Below are positions 25,349 through 32,932 of a DNA stretch of 64,000 nt, one piece after another (the first letter of the stretch is position 1; every line of letters begins with the position of its first letter). The translations under genes were made by a program, and so were the position numbers. The notes under the pieces were generated by a model, which did no database searches, had not been told where the DNA came from, and was given only the letters and a program-made list of their open reading frames with translations. Origin of the DNA: Roseinatronobacter bogoriensis DSM 18756 (GTDB taxonomy: Bacteria; Pseudomonadota; Alphaproteobacteria; Rhodobacterales; Rhodobacteraceae); contig NZ_SORN01000003.1 in assembly GCF_004366635.1 (NCBI RefSeq), forward strand, positions 310,001-374,000. The letters are read 5' to 3'.

Positions 25349-26345
25349 TACGCGCCTCCCCTGTCTGATGGTCCCAGAAGCAGGCGCTGTCATGGCCCTC
25401 GGCGACTGTATATCGGGGCGGGTTCTCACGAGAGCATCGGCCAAATGCATGCGCGCAGCGCGCACGGAAAGGGCAGGCCGTTGGGTGCTGTGACAGCATG
25501 GGGGGCTGCCCTTCAATCACGTTCAGCTTGGGCGCGCGTTCGCCGCGCACGGAGGGAACAGTGGTCATGAGGGCGCGTGTGTAGGGATGGGCGGGATTGG
25601 CAAACACCTCTCTCACGGGGCCGTATTCCGCAACTTGTCCGCCATACATGACCATCACCCGGTCGGCGATACCAGCAATCACGCCCAGATCATGTGTGAT
25701 CCAGATAATTGCCATGCCCAGTTTCTGGCGCAGGTCCTTGACCAGTTCCAGTATCTGGGCCTGGATCGTCACATCCAGCGCGGTGGTGGGTTCATCCGCG
25801 ATCAGAACCTTGGGGTCGCAAGCCAGTGCGATGGCGATCATCACGCGTTGGCGCATACCGCCTGAAAACTGATGCGGGAAATCGCCCAATCTGCGCGCTG
25901 CATCTGGTATGCCAACCAGTTCCAGCAACTCGACCGCGCGCTGTCGGGCGCGCGCCTTGTCCATGCCCATATGCTTGCGCAGCGGTTCCATGATCTGAAA
26001 GCCGACGGTAAATACGGGGTTGAGCGAGGTCATCGGGTCCTGAAACACAAAGCCGATATCGCGCCCGCGCAATTCCTGAAGTTTGCGCTGCGACATTTTC
26101 AGCAGATCATTGCCCCCGAACTGCACCGACCCTGCGCGCACTTCAGCCGGCGGCGAGGGTAGAAGGCCGATCAACGACATCATCGTGACGGATTTCCCGG
26201 ACCCGGATTCACCCACCACCCCCAGCAACTCGCCGGGCCGCAAGTCGAAGCTGACCGAATTCACTGCATGAATATCGCCCGCGCGTGTTGCAAATACAGT
26301 TTTGAGGTTCTGCACTTGCAGAACTGACGAGCCGGTTTCCGGCAT
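25341..26345 (-). CDS. Oligopeptide-type ABC importer, ATP-binding protein (DppD/OppD family)
   Basis: The 334-aa ATPase has Walker A GESGSGKSV, signature FSGGMRQRVMIAIAL, Walker B VLIADEPTTALDVTIQ and a cysteine-containing C-terminal extension (ACPFRARCAHAFGRC). It is the first gene of the importer operon and is transcribed divergently from tdm across a 359-bp AT-rich spacer. That leaves open control of this importer and TMAO demethylase from one region. Confidence 0.92.
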   Translation of the reverse strand: MPETGSSVLQVQNLKTVFATRAGDIHAVNSVSFDLRPGELLGVVGESGSGKSVTMMSLIGLLPSPPAEVRAGSVQFGGNDLLKMSQRKLQELRGRDIGFVFQDPMTSLNPVFTVGFQIMEPLRKHMGMDKARARQRAVELLELVGIPDAARRLGDFPHQFSGGMRQRVMIAIALACDPKVLIADEPTTALDVTIQAQILELVKDLRQKLGMAIIWITHDLGVIAGIADRVMVMYGGQVAEYGPVREVFANPAHPYTRALMTTVPSVRGERAPKLNVIEGQPPMLSQHPTACPFRARCAHAFGRCSRENPPRYTVAEGHDSACFWDHQTGEARNG

Positions 26346-26704
26346 GAACTCTCCCTGAGTTTATTTTTTGCTGCGGTTAACCCGCTTTGGGCAACTGTTG
26401 GCGATTTTCACTATAGCGGCAAGAAAAAATTTTAGCGTTACCATGTTCTGTCACGCGGTTGCCTTTTGCGAGCAAGGGTTTGTTATTGAGCATGTTTGCA
26501 AGAATTGCCTTTGAATTATGCGTGTTTTGCCGACTATTGAGTCGAAATTATTGAAAAGATTTCTGTAGTTCTATCAGCAAGAATTTGCTGTGTCGTGCTA
26601 AAATTACGGGCAGAAATTTGGCCTGCATAAGCTTAAGGCTTGATTTGATGTATTCTTGATAATAAAATAATATTCCTGTAGCGCATATTAAGGGAGCGCG
26701 AACC
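26346..26704. promoter_or_regulatory. Divergent importer / tdm promoter region
   Basis: The 359-bp spacer is markedly AT-rich compared with its flanks and has no gene. Near tdm it holds TAATATTCCTGTAGCG (26668-26683), which is almost repeated upstream of tmm. It also has a small dyad, ATAAGCTTAAG, near 26626. A GGGAG ribosome site precedes the tdm ATG. Confidence 0.5.
26668..26683 (+). promoter_or_regulatory. Motif shared with the tmm promoter region
   Basis: TAATATTCCTGTAGCG lies 22 bp before the tdm ATG. The sequence TAATATTCCTATAGTG at 48391-48406 upstream of tmm matches at 14 of 16 positions. Since Tmm makes the substrate of Tdm, a shared regulator site is plausible. Confidence 0.4.
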
Positions 26705-29074
26705 ATGCTTGATGATCCCTATCCAAAGGTCCGCCCCGGCCCGCCACGTGCAAGTTCGATAACATCGCCGCGCGTCTTTTCGCTGCCACCGGGGACAGAG
26801 CGGTATGTGGTCGCAGGCGCGGGCGCAGTACTGGTCCCGGTCTGGGCTGGTGACACATTGCGGGTCCGAAATGATGAAGGCGGGCAGGTGTGCGAAATTC
26901 TGGCCGCTGACAATAAGGGCCGGGTCGATGCTGACATTATCGGCGCGACAGCAAATGCACAGGCTTTGGGGTTGCAAGCGCTTCTGGACAGCGCGGACAG
27001 TTCCTTGCGCGGGTTGCGCATGGGCATTGAGTCGCGGAACATAAATCTTGCTGCGGCCCCGGTTCTGCGCCTGTTTGAAGACACAACCCCGGCGGGCACG
27101 GAAGAGGAGTTCCGCATCTCGCGCGATGGTGTGGCGATCATTGCGGCCCCCGGTGGCGCTATGGATTTCGAGCGTCAGGACACCGCCACCCCGCTGACAG
27201 TCATCATCACACGCGCTACCCTCAAGCCGCATGTGCGGTTCGAGTTGCCCGACCCGCTGGCCAACCCGCTGGCAGAGGTCAGGGTGCATTCGGCCACGGC
27301 AGAGGCCTATTTCGTCAAGGCGGGTGACTATATCCAGATTCTGGATGTGGATGGCCGCCAATGCACCGATTTTCAGTGTTTTTCCGCGCGCAAGCTGGAC
27401 AAGGGCCTTCAGCACCCGCTGGATGTGACCACCACACGCACCCTGATGGGCCATGCCTATCCCATGCCGGGGCTGCACGCGAAATATTATGACCACGACA
27501 TGGAGCCGCTGGTCGAGGTGGTGCAGGACACCTGTGGGCGCCATGATGCCTTTGCGATGGCCTGTGCTGCGAAATATTATGATGATATCGGCTATCCGGG
27601 TCATGTGAATTGCACTGACAATTTCAACGCGGCGCTTGCCCCCTTTGGTGCCGACCCGCGACCGGGCTGGATGGCGATCAATTTCTTCTTCAATACCGGG
27701 CTGGATGAGCATGGCGTGCTTTACACGGACGAGCCGTGGTCGCGCCCCGGCGACTATGTGCTGCTGCGCGCGCTAACCGATCTGGTTTGCGTCAGTTCCG
27801 CCTGCCCCGATGACACCACACCCGCGAATGGCTGGAACCCGACCGATATTCACATCCGCACCTATAGCGGCAAGGAAACCTTCACGCGGGCCATTGCCAT
27901 GCGCGCCACGCCTGATTCGGAGCCAAAGATGACCAAGGAAACCGGCTTCCATGCCAGCTTTGCCAAGCATACCGGCAATTTTATCGAGTATAACGGATAC
28001 TGGCTGGCGAATTCCTTTGCCGGGACCGGCGCGGTAGAGGAATACTGGGCTTGCCGCCAGAAGTCGGTCATCATGGATCTGTCGCCCTTGCGCAAGTTCG
28101 AGATTACGGGGCCGGATGCGGAAGCGCTGTGTCAGTATATCTTTACCCGTGATGTGCGCAAAATGTCCGAAGGTGGCGTTGTTTATACCGCCATGTGTTA
28201 CCCGCATGGCGGGATGATCGACGACGGCACGCTGTTCCGGCTGGGCCGTGACAATTTCCGCTGGATCGGCGGCAATGATTATGGCGGCGAATGGATTCGT
28301 GAGCAGGCCGAAAAGCTGGGGCTGAAAGTGCTGGTGCGGTCTTCGACCGACCAGTTGCACAATGTCGCGGTACAAGGGCCGGAAAGCCGCGATCTGTTGC
28401 GCAAGATCGTCTGGACCGCACCGCATCGCCCGACATTCGACCAGTTGGGCTGGTTCCGGTTCACGCCAGCGCGTCTGCACAGCCATGACGGTGTTCCGAT
28501 CGTTGTGTCGCGCACCGGGTATACGGGCGAATTGGGCTATGAGGTGATGTGCCACCCCAAGGATTGTGCGGCGGTGTTCGACGCGATCTGGGACGCAGGG
28601 CAGGACCACGGCCTGAAACCCTTTGGGCTGGAAGCGCTGGATATGGTGCGGATCGAGGCCGGGCTGATCTTTGCCGGGTATGATTTCTCGGACCAGACCG
28701 ACCCGTTCGAGGCAGGCATTGGCTTTACCGTGCCGCTGAAATCGAAAACCGATGATTTCATCGGGCGCGATGCGCTGATCCGGCGCAAGGAAAACCCGAT
28801 GCACAAGCTGGTGGGGCTGGATATCGACAGCAATGTCGATGTCGGGCATGGCGACCCCGTCCATATTGGCCGCGCACAGGTGGGCGAGGTGACATCTTCC
28901 ATGCGCTCGCCGCTACTGGGCAAGAATATCGCGCTGGCGCGGCTGGACGTGGCCCATGCAGATCTGGACACCGAGGTTGAGATTGGCAAGCTGGATGGTC
29001 ATCAGAAACGCTTGCCCGCGCGTATCGTGCCTTTTGCCCATTACGACCCGAAGAAAGAGCGCCCGCGCTCTTAG
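26705..29074 (+). CDS. tdm: Trimethylamine N-oxide demethylase (aldolase)
   Basis: The 789-aa cytoplasmic enzyme has an N-terminal DUF1989-type domain (about residues 25-385) fused to a GcvT-like tetrahydrofolate-binding domain (about 400-780, with GYTGELGYEV and the terminal barrel), the two-part architecture of Tdm. It would split TMAO into dimethylamine and formaldehyde, with the C-terminal part capturing formaldehyde on tetrahydrofolate. Cysteines at 287, 303 and 367 have the 16/64 spacing that I recall for the zinc-ligand cysteines of the Methylocella silvestris enzyme. It is followed by a truncated haemoglobin gene and then dmmDABC, the next pathway step. A GGGAG site precedes the ATG. 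Confidence 0.9.
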   Translation: MLDDPYPKVRPGPPRASSITSPRVFSLPPGTERYVVAGAGAVLVPVWAGDTLRVRNDEGGQVCEILAADNKGRVDADIIGATANAQALGLQALLDSADSSLRGLRMGIESRNINLAAAPVLRLFEDTTPAGTEEEFRISRDGVAIIAAPGGAMDFERQDTATPLTVIITRATLKPHVRFELPDPLANPLAEVRVHSATAEAYFVKAGDYIQILDVDGRQCTDFQCFSARKLDKGLQHPLDVTTTRTLMGHAYPMPGLHAKYYDHDMEPLVEVVQDTCGRHDAFAMACAAKYYDDIGYPGHVNCTDNFNAALAPFGADPRPGWMAINFFFNTGLDEHGVLYTDEPWSRPGDYVLLRALTDLVCVSSACPDDTTPANGWNPTDIHIRTYSGKETFTRAIAMRATPDSEPKMTKETGFHASFAKHTGNFIEYNGYWLANSFAGTGAVEEYWACRQKSVIMDLSPLRKFEITGPDAEALCQYIFTRDVRKMSEGGVVYTAMCYPHGGMIDDGTLFRLGRDNFRWIGGNDYGGEWIREQAEKLGLKVLVRSSTDQLHNVAVQGPESRDLLRKIVWTAPHRPTFDQLGWFRFTPARLHSHDGVPIVVSRTGYTGELGYEVMCHPKDCAAVFDAIWDAGQDHGLKPFGLEALDMVRIEAGLIFAGYDFSDQTDPFEAGIGFTVPLKSKTDDFIGRDALIRRKENPMHKLVGLDIDSNVDVGHGDPVHIGRAQVGEVTSSMRSPLLGKNIALARLDVAHADLDTEVEIGKLDGHQKRLPARIVPFAHYDPKKERPRS

Positions 29075-29090
29075 AACAGCAGGCGCGCGC

Positions 29091-29516
29091 ATGTCACAGG
29101 CACCTTTGATCGAACATATCGGTGGCGAAAACGCAGTGCGCGCCCTTGTCGAAACCTTTTATGACCTGATGGAAAGCCTGCCCGAAGGCGCGCATCTGCG
29201 CCTGTTGCATGAACGCGGGCAGGGGATGAACAATGCCCGATCCGAGCAATTCGCCTTCATGTGCGGGTTTCTGGGCGGGCGGCGCTACTATGCTGAACGT
29301 CATGGGCATATGAATTTGCGCGAAATTCACGCCCATGTGCCGGTCAGGCACGAAGATGCTGAAAACTGGCTGATATGCATGGACCGCGCGCTGTCAGATT
29401 GCGGCCATTCCGGGCCAGAGGTGGATCGCCTGCGCGGAGCGCTGCGCCGCGCAGCGTTGCGGCTGGTCAATGATCTGGGAGAATGGGGTGTGCGCCCCGA
29501 AAGCGCTCCAGTCTGA
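29091..29516 (+). CDS. Group II truncated haemoglobin
   Basis: The 141-aa globin has the proximal-histidine region IHAHVPV (His 82 as the F8 candidate), Trp 93 at the G8 position, and an FY pair at 23-24 (B9-B10), as in group II truncated haemoglobins. These bind O2 or NO and can act in O2 supply, NO detoxification or redox chemistry. I start at ATG 29091, 17 bp after tdm; the longer frame overlaps tdm. Its place between tdm and the haem-dependent dimethylamine monooxygenase operon suggests a role in O2 or haem handling for this pathway, which is inference. Confidence 0.82.
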   Translation: MSQAPLIEHIGGENAVRALVETFYDLMESLPEGAHLRLLHERGQGMNNARSEQFAFMCGFLGGRRYYAERHGHMNLREIHAHVPVRHEDAENWLICMDRALSDCGHSGPEVDRLRGALRRAALRLVNDLGEWGVRPESAPV

Positions 29517-29613
29517 TTGACGCATCTCTAGCGCGTCACTTGTGCATGTTAGTGTTTGCCACCTGACACAAGATACCCGATGAGTGCTTTGGGGGCGTTG
29601 CGGACATTCAGTT
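29517..29613. other. Start of long intergenic region after the globin gene
   Basis: There is no gene between 29517 and 30139 (623 bp). The first part holds GCCACCTGACACAAGATACC (29559-29578), the inverse of the flank word seen next to the other repeat copies, followed by repeat copy B. Confidence 0.6.
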
Positions 29614-29834
29614 GCGCGGAATCGAGGCCGAAGGCCGCCGCGCATCGCCGGGCCGCCCCCTCGGCACGGCGATTGGGCTGCCACCAGCGCATAGATTTAA
29701 ACTTTCGCGGATTTGGCCAGTATAAAGCGCTACAGATTATGCGTTAGATCGCCGCACCGCGGCCCGGCGCTGCGCGACTTTGCACCCGGCGTCGCTACGT
29801 CCGCAAACTCCGCATAGCCGCCCCACGCGACAGC
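29614..29834 (+). repeat. Dispersed intergenic repeat, copy B
   Basis: Same orientation as copy A. It contains GCGCGGAATC, GGCCGAAGGCCGCCGCGCAT, GGGCCGCCCC, GGCACGGCGATTGGGCTGCC, TTTGGCCAGTATAAAGCGCT, GATCGCCGCACCGCGGCCCG and TTGCACCCGG. It is nearly identical to copy C (inverse orientation) over the first 80 bp. Confidence 0.85.
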
Positions 29835-29924
29835 ATCACATGTGGCGCGGGAACCATTCGTCAGATGGCGAACATTAGCTAGTCGCGGTTACGATTCGGG
29901 CAAGGCTGATCACTCGCAAAGCCT

Positions 29925-30139
29925 GAGGGGCAAAAGCGCGGTGCGTTCAGACCAATTTCAGCCCAGTTTAAGTTGCTGAAGTGATGAAAACTACGCCAAA
30001 ACTTGCCTAGCAGTAAAATATTTTTCTTTAAGTATTGATTTTGGGGGGCTGTTTCGGTCAACCTGTTGCAAAGGTGGCGCTGACGCCTGACCAATAGAAA
30101 CCAAAACAGACCAAAACGAACCAAACAGGGAGAGGGGAT
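29925..30139 (+). promoter_or_regulatory. dmmDABC upstream regulatory region
   Basis: Three blocks also occur, in the same order, upstream of the Amt-like gene: GTGCGTTCAGACCAATTTC (29941), TTCTTTAAGTATTGATTTTG (30024-30043) and GAACCAAACAGG (30118-30129). CGGTCAACCTGTTGCA (30055-30070) has the GG...GC spacing of a sigma-54 promoter, but the -24 half is poor. CCAAAA words repeat at 30100-30125. A GGGAGAGGGG site lies just before the dmmD ATG. Confidence 0.5.
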
Positions 30140-31276
30140 ATGACAACATCTTGGCGATTTTCCGCGCTGGCAGACCGGCACCGGGCGATGGGCTCGGCGC
30201 TGGAGGACTGGTCCGGCATGGGCACAGCTTGGAGCTATGACAAGGATCAGGAAGAAGAATATCTGGCCATCCGCACCAAGGCGGGGTTCATGGATGTGTC
30301 GGGCCTGAAGAAGGTGCATGTTGTCGGCCCGCACGCCTTTCACGTCATCGACCGCGCGACAACGCGTAATGCGGACAAGATCAAGCCGGGGCGCAGTTCC
30401 TATGCGACCATGCTCAATGATGAAGGCAAGTTCGTTGATGATTGCGTGATCTATCGCACTGGCCCCAACAGCTATATGGTGGTGCATGGCGCTGGGCAGG
30501 GCCATGAGCAACTGACCATGGCCGCGATGGGGCGCGATGTGGACATCCGCTTTGACGACAACTTGCACGACATCTCGCTGCAGGGGCCGATGGCCGTGGA
30601 TTTTCTGGAAGCGCAAGGCGTGCCGGGCATCCGTGATCTTGCCTATTTCTCGCATACTCAGACAATGCTCTGGGACAAGCCGGTGATGATTTCGCGCACT
30701 GGCTACACGGGTGAACGCGGGTATGAGATTTTCTGCCGCGCGCAGGATGCGCTGGAAATCTGGGATTCGCTGGTCGAGAAAGGCGCGCCAATGGGCATTA
30801 TCCCCACGCGCTTTACCACGCTAGACCTGTTGCGCGCCGAAAGCTATCTGCTCTTCTTTCCCTATGACAATTCCGAACAATATCCTTTCGAGAATGAAAA
30901 AGGCGGCGATACGCTGTGGGAACTGGGCCTTGATTTCACGGTATCCAAGGGCAAGATCGGCTTTCGCGGTGCGGAAGAGCATTACCGCCTGAAGGGCAAG
31001 GAGCGCTTCAAGATTTACGGCGTGAAGCTGGAGGGCACGACGCCCGCCGAAGAAGGTGCTGCGCTGATGAAAGACGGCAAGCAGGTCGGCGTCGTCACAG
31101 TGGGCATGTATTCCTCGCTCAACAAGCACAATGTTGGCATTGCCCGGATGCCGGTGGATTGCGCTGTCGATGGCACTGCGATGGTCGTCAAAAACTCTGA
31201 TGCCGAAATCCCATGCGTTGCGCATTCGATGCCGTTCTATGACCCGGACAAGAAGCGCCGCACGGCAAAAGGCTAA
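30140..31276 (+). CDS. dmmD: GcvT-like tetrahydrofolate-dependent protein of the dimethylamine cluster
   Basis: The 378-aa aminomethyltransferase-family protein has a GcvT core with ISLQGPMAVDFLEAQG, TGYTGERGYEIF and a C-terminal barrel containing VGVVTVGMYS. Known relatives transfer or bind one-carbon units on tetrahydrofolate. In Ruegeria-type dmmDABC clusters a GcvT-like protein stands first, as here, and is thought to take up the formaldehyde from dimethylamine oxidation. DMSP demethylase (DmdA) is a relative, but context favours the amine role. A terminator-like hairpin separates it from dmmA. Confidence 0.82.
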   Translation: MTTSWRFSALADRHRAMGSALEDWSGMGTAWSYDKDQEEEYLAIRTKAGFMDVSGLKKVHVVGPHAFHVIDRATTRNADKIKPGRSSYATMLNDEGKFVDDCVIYRTGPNSYMVVHGAGQGHEQLTMAAMGRDVDIRFDDNLHDISLQGPMAVDFLEAQGVPGIRDLAYFSHTQTMLWDKPVMISRTGYTGERGYEIFCRAQDALEIWDSLVEKGAPMGIIPTRFTTLDLLRAESYLLFFPYDNSEQYPFENEKGGDTLWELGLDFTVSKGKIGFRGAEEHYRLKGKERFKIYGVKLEGTTPAEEGAALMKDGKQVGVVTVGMYSSLNKHNVGIARMPVDCAVDGTAMVVKNSDAEIPCVAHSMPFYDPDKKRRTAKG

Positions 31277-31285
31277 GTCCCATCC

Positions 31286-31318
31286 GGGCGCGGCACCCAT
31301 GCGGGGCCGCGCCCTTTT
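31286..31318 (+). terminator. Terminator-like hairpin between dmmD and dmmA
   Basis: A perfect 9-bp GC-rich stem (GGGCGCGGC / GCCGCGCCC) with an 11-nt loop is followed directly by TTTT. It lies 9 bp past dmmD and 31 bp before dmmA, so it should lower expression of dmmABC relative to dmmD unless antagonised. Confidence 0.65.
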
Positions 31319-31349
31319 CACAACCAGACCGTAAAGGAGTGCTGCCCGG

Positions 31350-31958
31350 ATGAGCAGGTTTACCTTTCCCCCGTCCATACCCAGTCGGCCTGTTTATGGC
31401 ACACTTGCCCCGCGCGAAGCCGCGCAACATCTGATGGTGGCCGATGCCGAGGGCGCAGAAGCGCTGTTGGATCTGGCCGCAGCCGCGCCTGAGATCATGG
31501 CGAAAGCGCATGTGATCTATATTCCGCGCAATGCAGGCGAAGCGTTGGTCGAAAAGCTGCGCGCGACGGGGCCGGACATCCTGCATGTCAGCCCCAGCTA
31601 CCTTGCCAGTGTGCCAAGGTTGCGCCGGGTTCTGTCCGATACCGTGATGGGGGCTCAGGTCTATCTGGCGGGCACCGAAGGGTTGATCGGGCAGGCGATG
31701 AATGAGGCGTTGCAGGCAGGTATCCCGCTGGCGGCCATTCAGACCGAGCATCGCGGATCAGTGGCGCGGCGGGTGCAATGCGTGCATTGCAAGGGCATTA
31801 CCGAGGATGTGATGACCGATCCGTTTGTATGCAGTCATTGCGGGCTGAACCTGTTTGTGCGCGATCATTATTCGCGCAGGCTGGCGGCGTTTCAGGGGGT
31901 CTGCATCGACGCCGAAGACCCAGGCGAGGTTCCGGAACCGGTGGAGTTGTACAAATGA
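31350..31958 (+). CDS. dmmA: Dimethylamine monooxygenase subunit DmmA-like
   Basis: The 202-aa protein has a C-terminal four-cysteine zinc- or iron-binding ribbon (CVHC at about 147-150 and CSHC at about 163-166, then GLNLFVRDHYSRRLAAFQG). It matches what I recall of the DmmA family, a subunit of the NADPH-dependent dimethylamine monooxygenase that oxidises dimethylamine to methylamine and formaldehyde. The stop overlaps the dmmB start (ATGA). The biochemical role of the subunit is not visible from the sequence. Confidence 0.8.
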   Translation: MSRFTFPPSIPSRPVYGTLAPREAAQHLMVADAEGAEALLDLAAAAPEIMAKAHVIYIPRNAGEALVEKLRATGPDILHVSPSYLASVPRLRRVLSDTVMGAQVYLAGTEGLIGQAMNEALQAGIPLAAIQTEHRGSVARRVQCVHCKGITEDVMTDPFVCSHCGLNLFVRDHYSRRLAAFQGVCIDAEDPGEVPEPVELYK

Positions 31959-32920
31959 GCGCAGGCACACAGAAAATTCCCGTTATCGTCACAGCCAAGG
32001 TGCCATTGAACGAATTGGTCACCCGGTTCGAGTTTCAGCATGCCGAGGGCGGCAGCTTGCCGCCGTTTTCGGGTGGGGCGCATACGGTGGTTGAAATGCA
32101 GGACGGGGACAAGACGCGCCTGAACCCCTATTCGCTGATGTCCGACCCGATGGACCCCAGCCATTACGCGATCTCAGTGCGGCGCGACGATCAGGGGCGC
32201 GGCGGGTCCGTCTTCATGCATGACAAGGTGCAGGTGGGCGACCGGATGGTGATCAGCTACCCGGTAAACCTGTTTCCACTGGACCTGACCGCAAAAAAAC
32301 ACCTGATGTTCGCGGGCGGGATCGGCATTACGCCGTTTCTGTCGCAAATCCGGCAGCTTGAACGGATCGCGGGACGGTTTGAGCTGCATTATTCGGTGCG
32401 CAGCGCGGCGCTGGCCAGCTATGCAGAAGAGCTGACCACGCGCCACCGCGCCCATGTGCATGTGTATCATGACGATCAGGATGAGCGTATAGCGCTGGCC
32501 GATCTTTTGCGCGGCCAACCCCCCGGCACGCATGTCTATATCTGCGGCCCGCGCGGCATGATCGATTGGGTGCGAGAGACAGCGGCTGATCTGGGCTGGC
32601 CTGATGCAGCGGTGCATTATGAGGAATTCCTTGCCCCTCAATCCGGCAAGCCCTTTGATGTGCAACTGGCCGCATCCGGCAAGACGGTCACCGTTGGCGA
32701 ACATGAAAGCCTGCTGGAAGCGATCGAGCGCGCGGGTGTGGATGCGCCCTATATGTGCCGTGGCGGGGCTTGCGGGCAATGTGAAACCCGCGTGATCCGC
32801 CATGATGGTACGCTTTTGCACAATGATCACTGGCTGGAAGATGACGAACACGCCAGTGGAGAGAAAATCATGCCCTGTGTCAGCCGTTTTGAAGGCAAGA
32901 CACTGGTGCTGGACCGATAA
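31955..32920 (+). CDS. dmmB: Dimethylamine monooxygenase reductase subunit (PDR/VanB family)
   Basis: The 321-aa flavoprotein has an FMN/FAD-binding front part (NPYSLMS), an NAD(P)H-binding domain (FAGGIGITPFLSQI, YICGPRGMIDWV) and a C-terminal plant-type [2Fe-2S] ferredoxin domain with CRGGACGQC and a later CVSRFEG cysteine. It would pass electrons from NAD(P)H to the haem subunit. The start at 31955 overlaps dmmA. The gene is followed after 12 bp by dmmC. Confidence 0.9.
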   Translation: MSAGTQKIPVIVTAKVPLNELVTRFEFQHAEGGSLPPFSGGAHTVVEMQDGDKTRLNPYSLMSDPMDPSHYAISVRRDDQGRGGSVFMHDKVQVGDRMVISYPVNLFPLDLTAKKHLMFAGGIGITPFLSQIRQLERIAGRFELHYSVRSAALASYAEELTTRHRAHVHVYHDDQDERIALADLLRGQPPGTHVYICGPRGMIDWVRETAADLGWPDAAVHYEEFLAPQSGKPFDVQLAASGKTVTVGEHESLLEAIERAGVDAPYMCRGGACGQCETRVIRHDGTLLHNDHWLEDDEHASGEKIMPCVSRFEGKTLVLDR

Positions 32921-32932
32921 CAGGGGGCTGCC

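Noticed and set aside
26633..27712. 359-codon minus-strand frame at the start of tdm
   Set aside because: It is a shadow of tdm running into AT-rich promoter DNA, with no ribosome site or domain.
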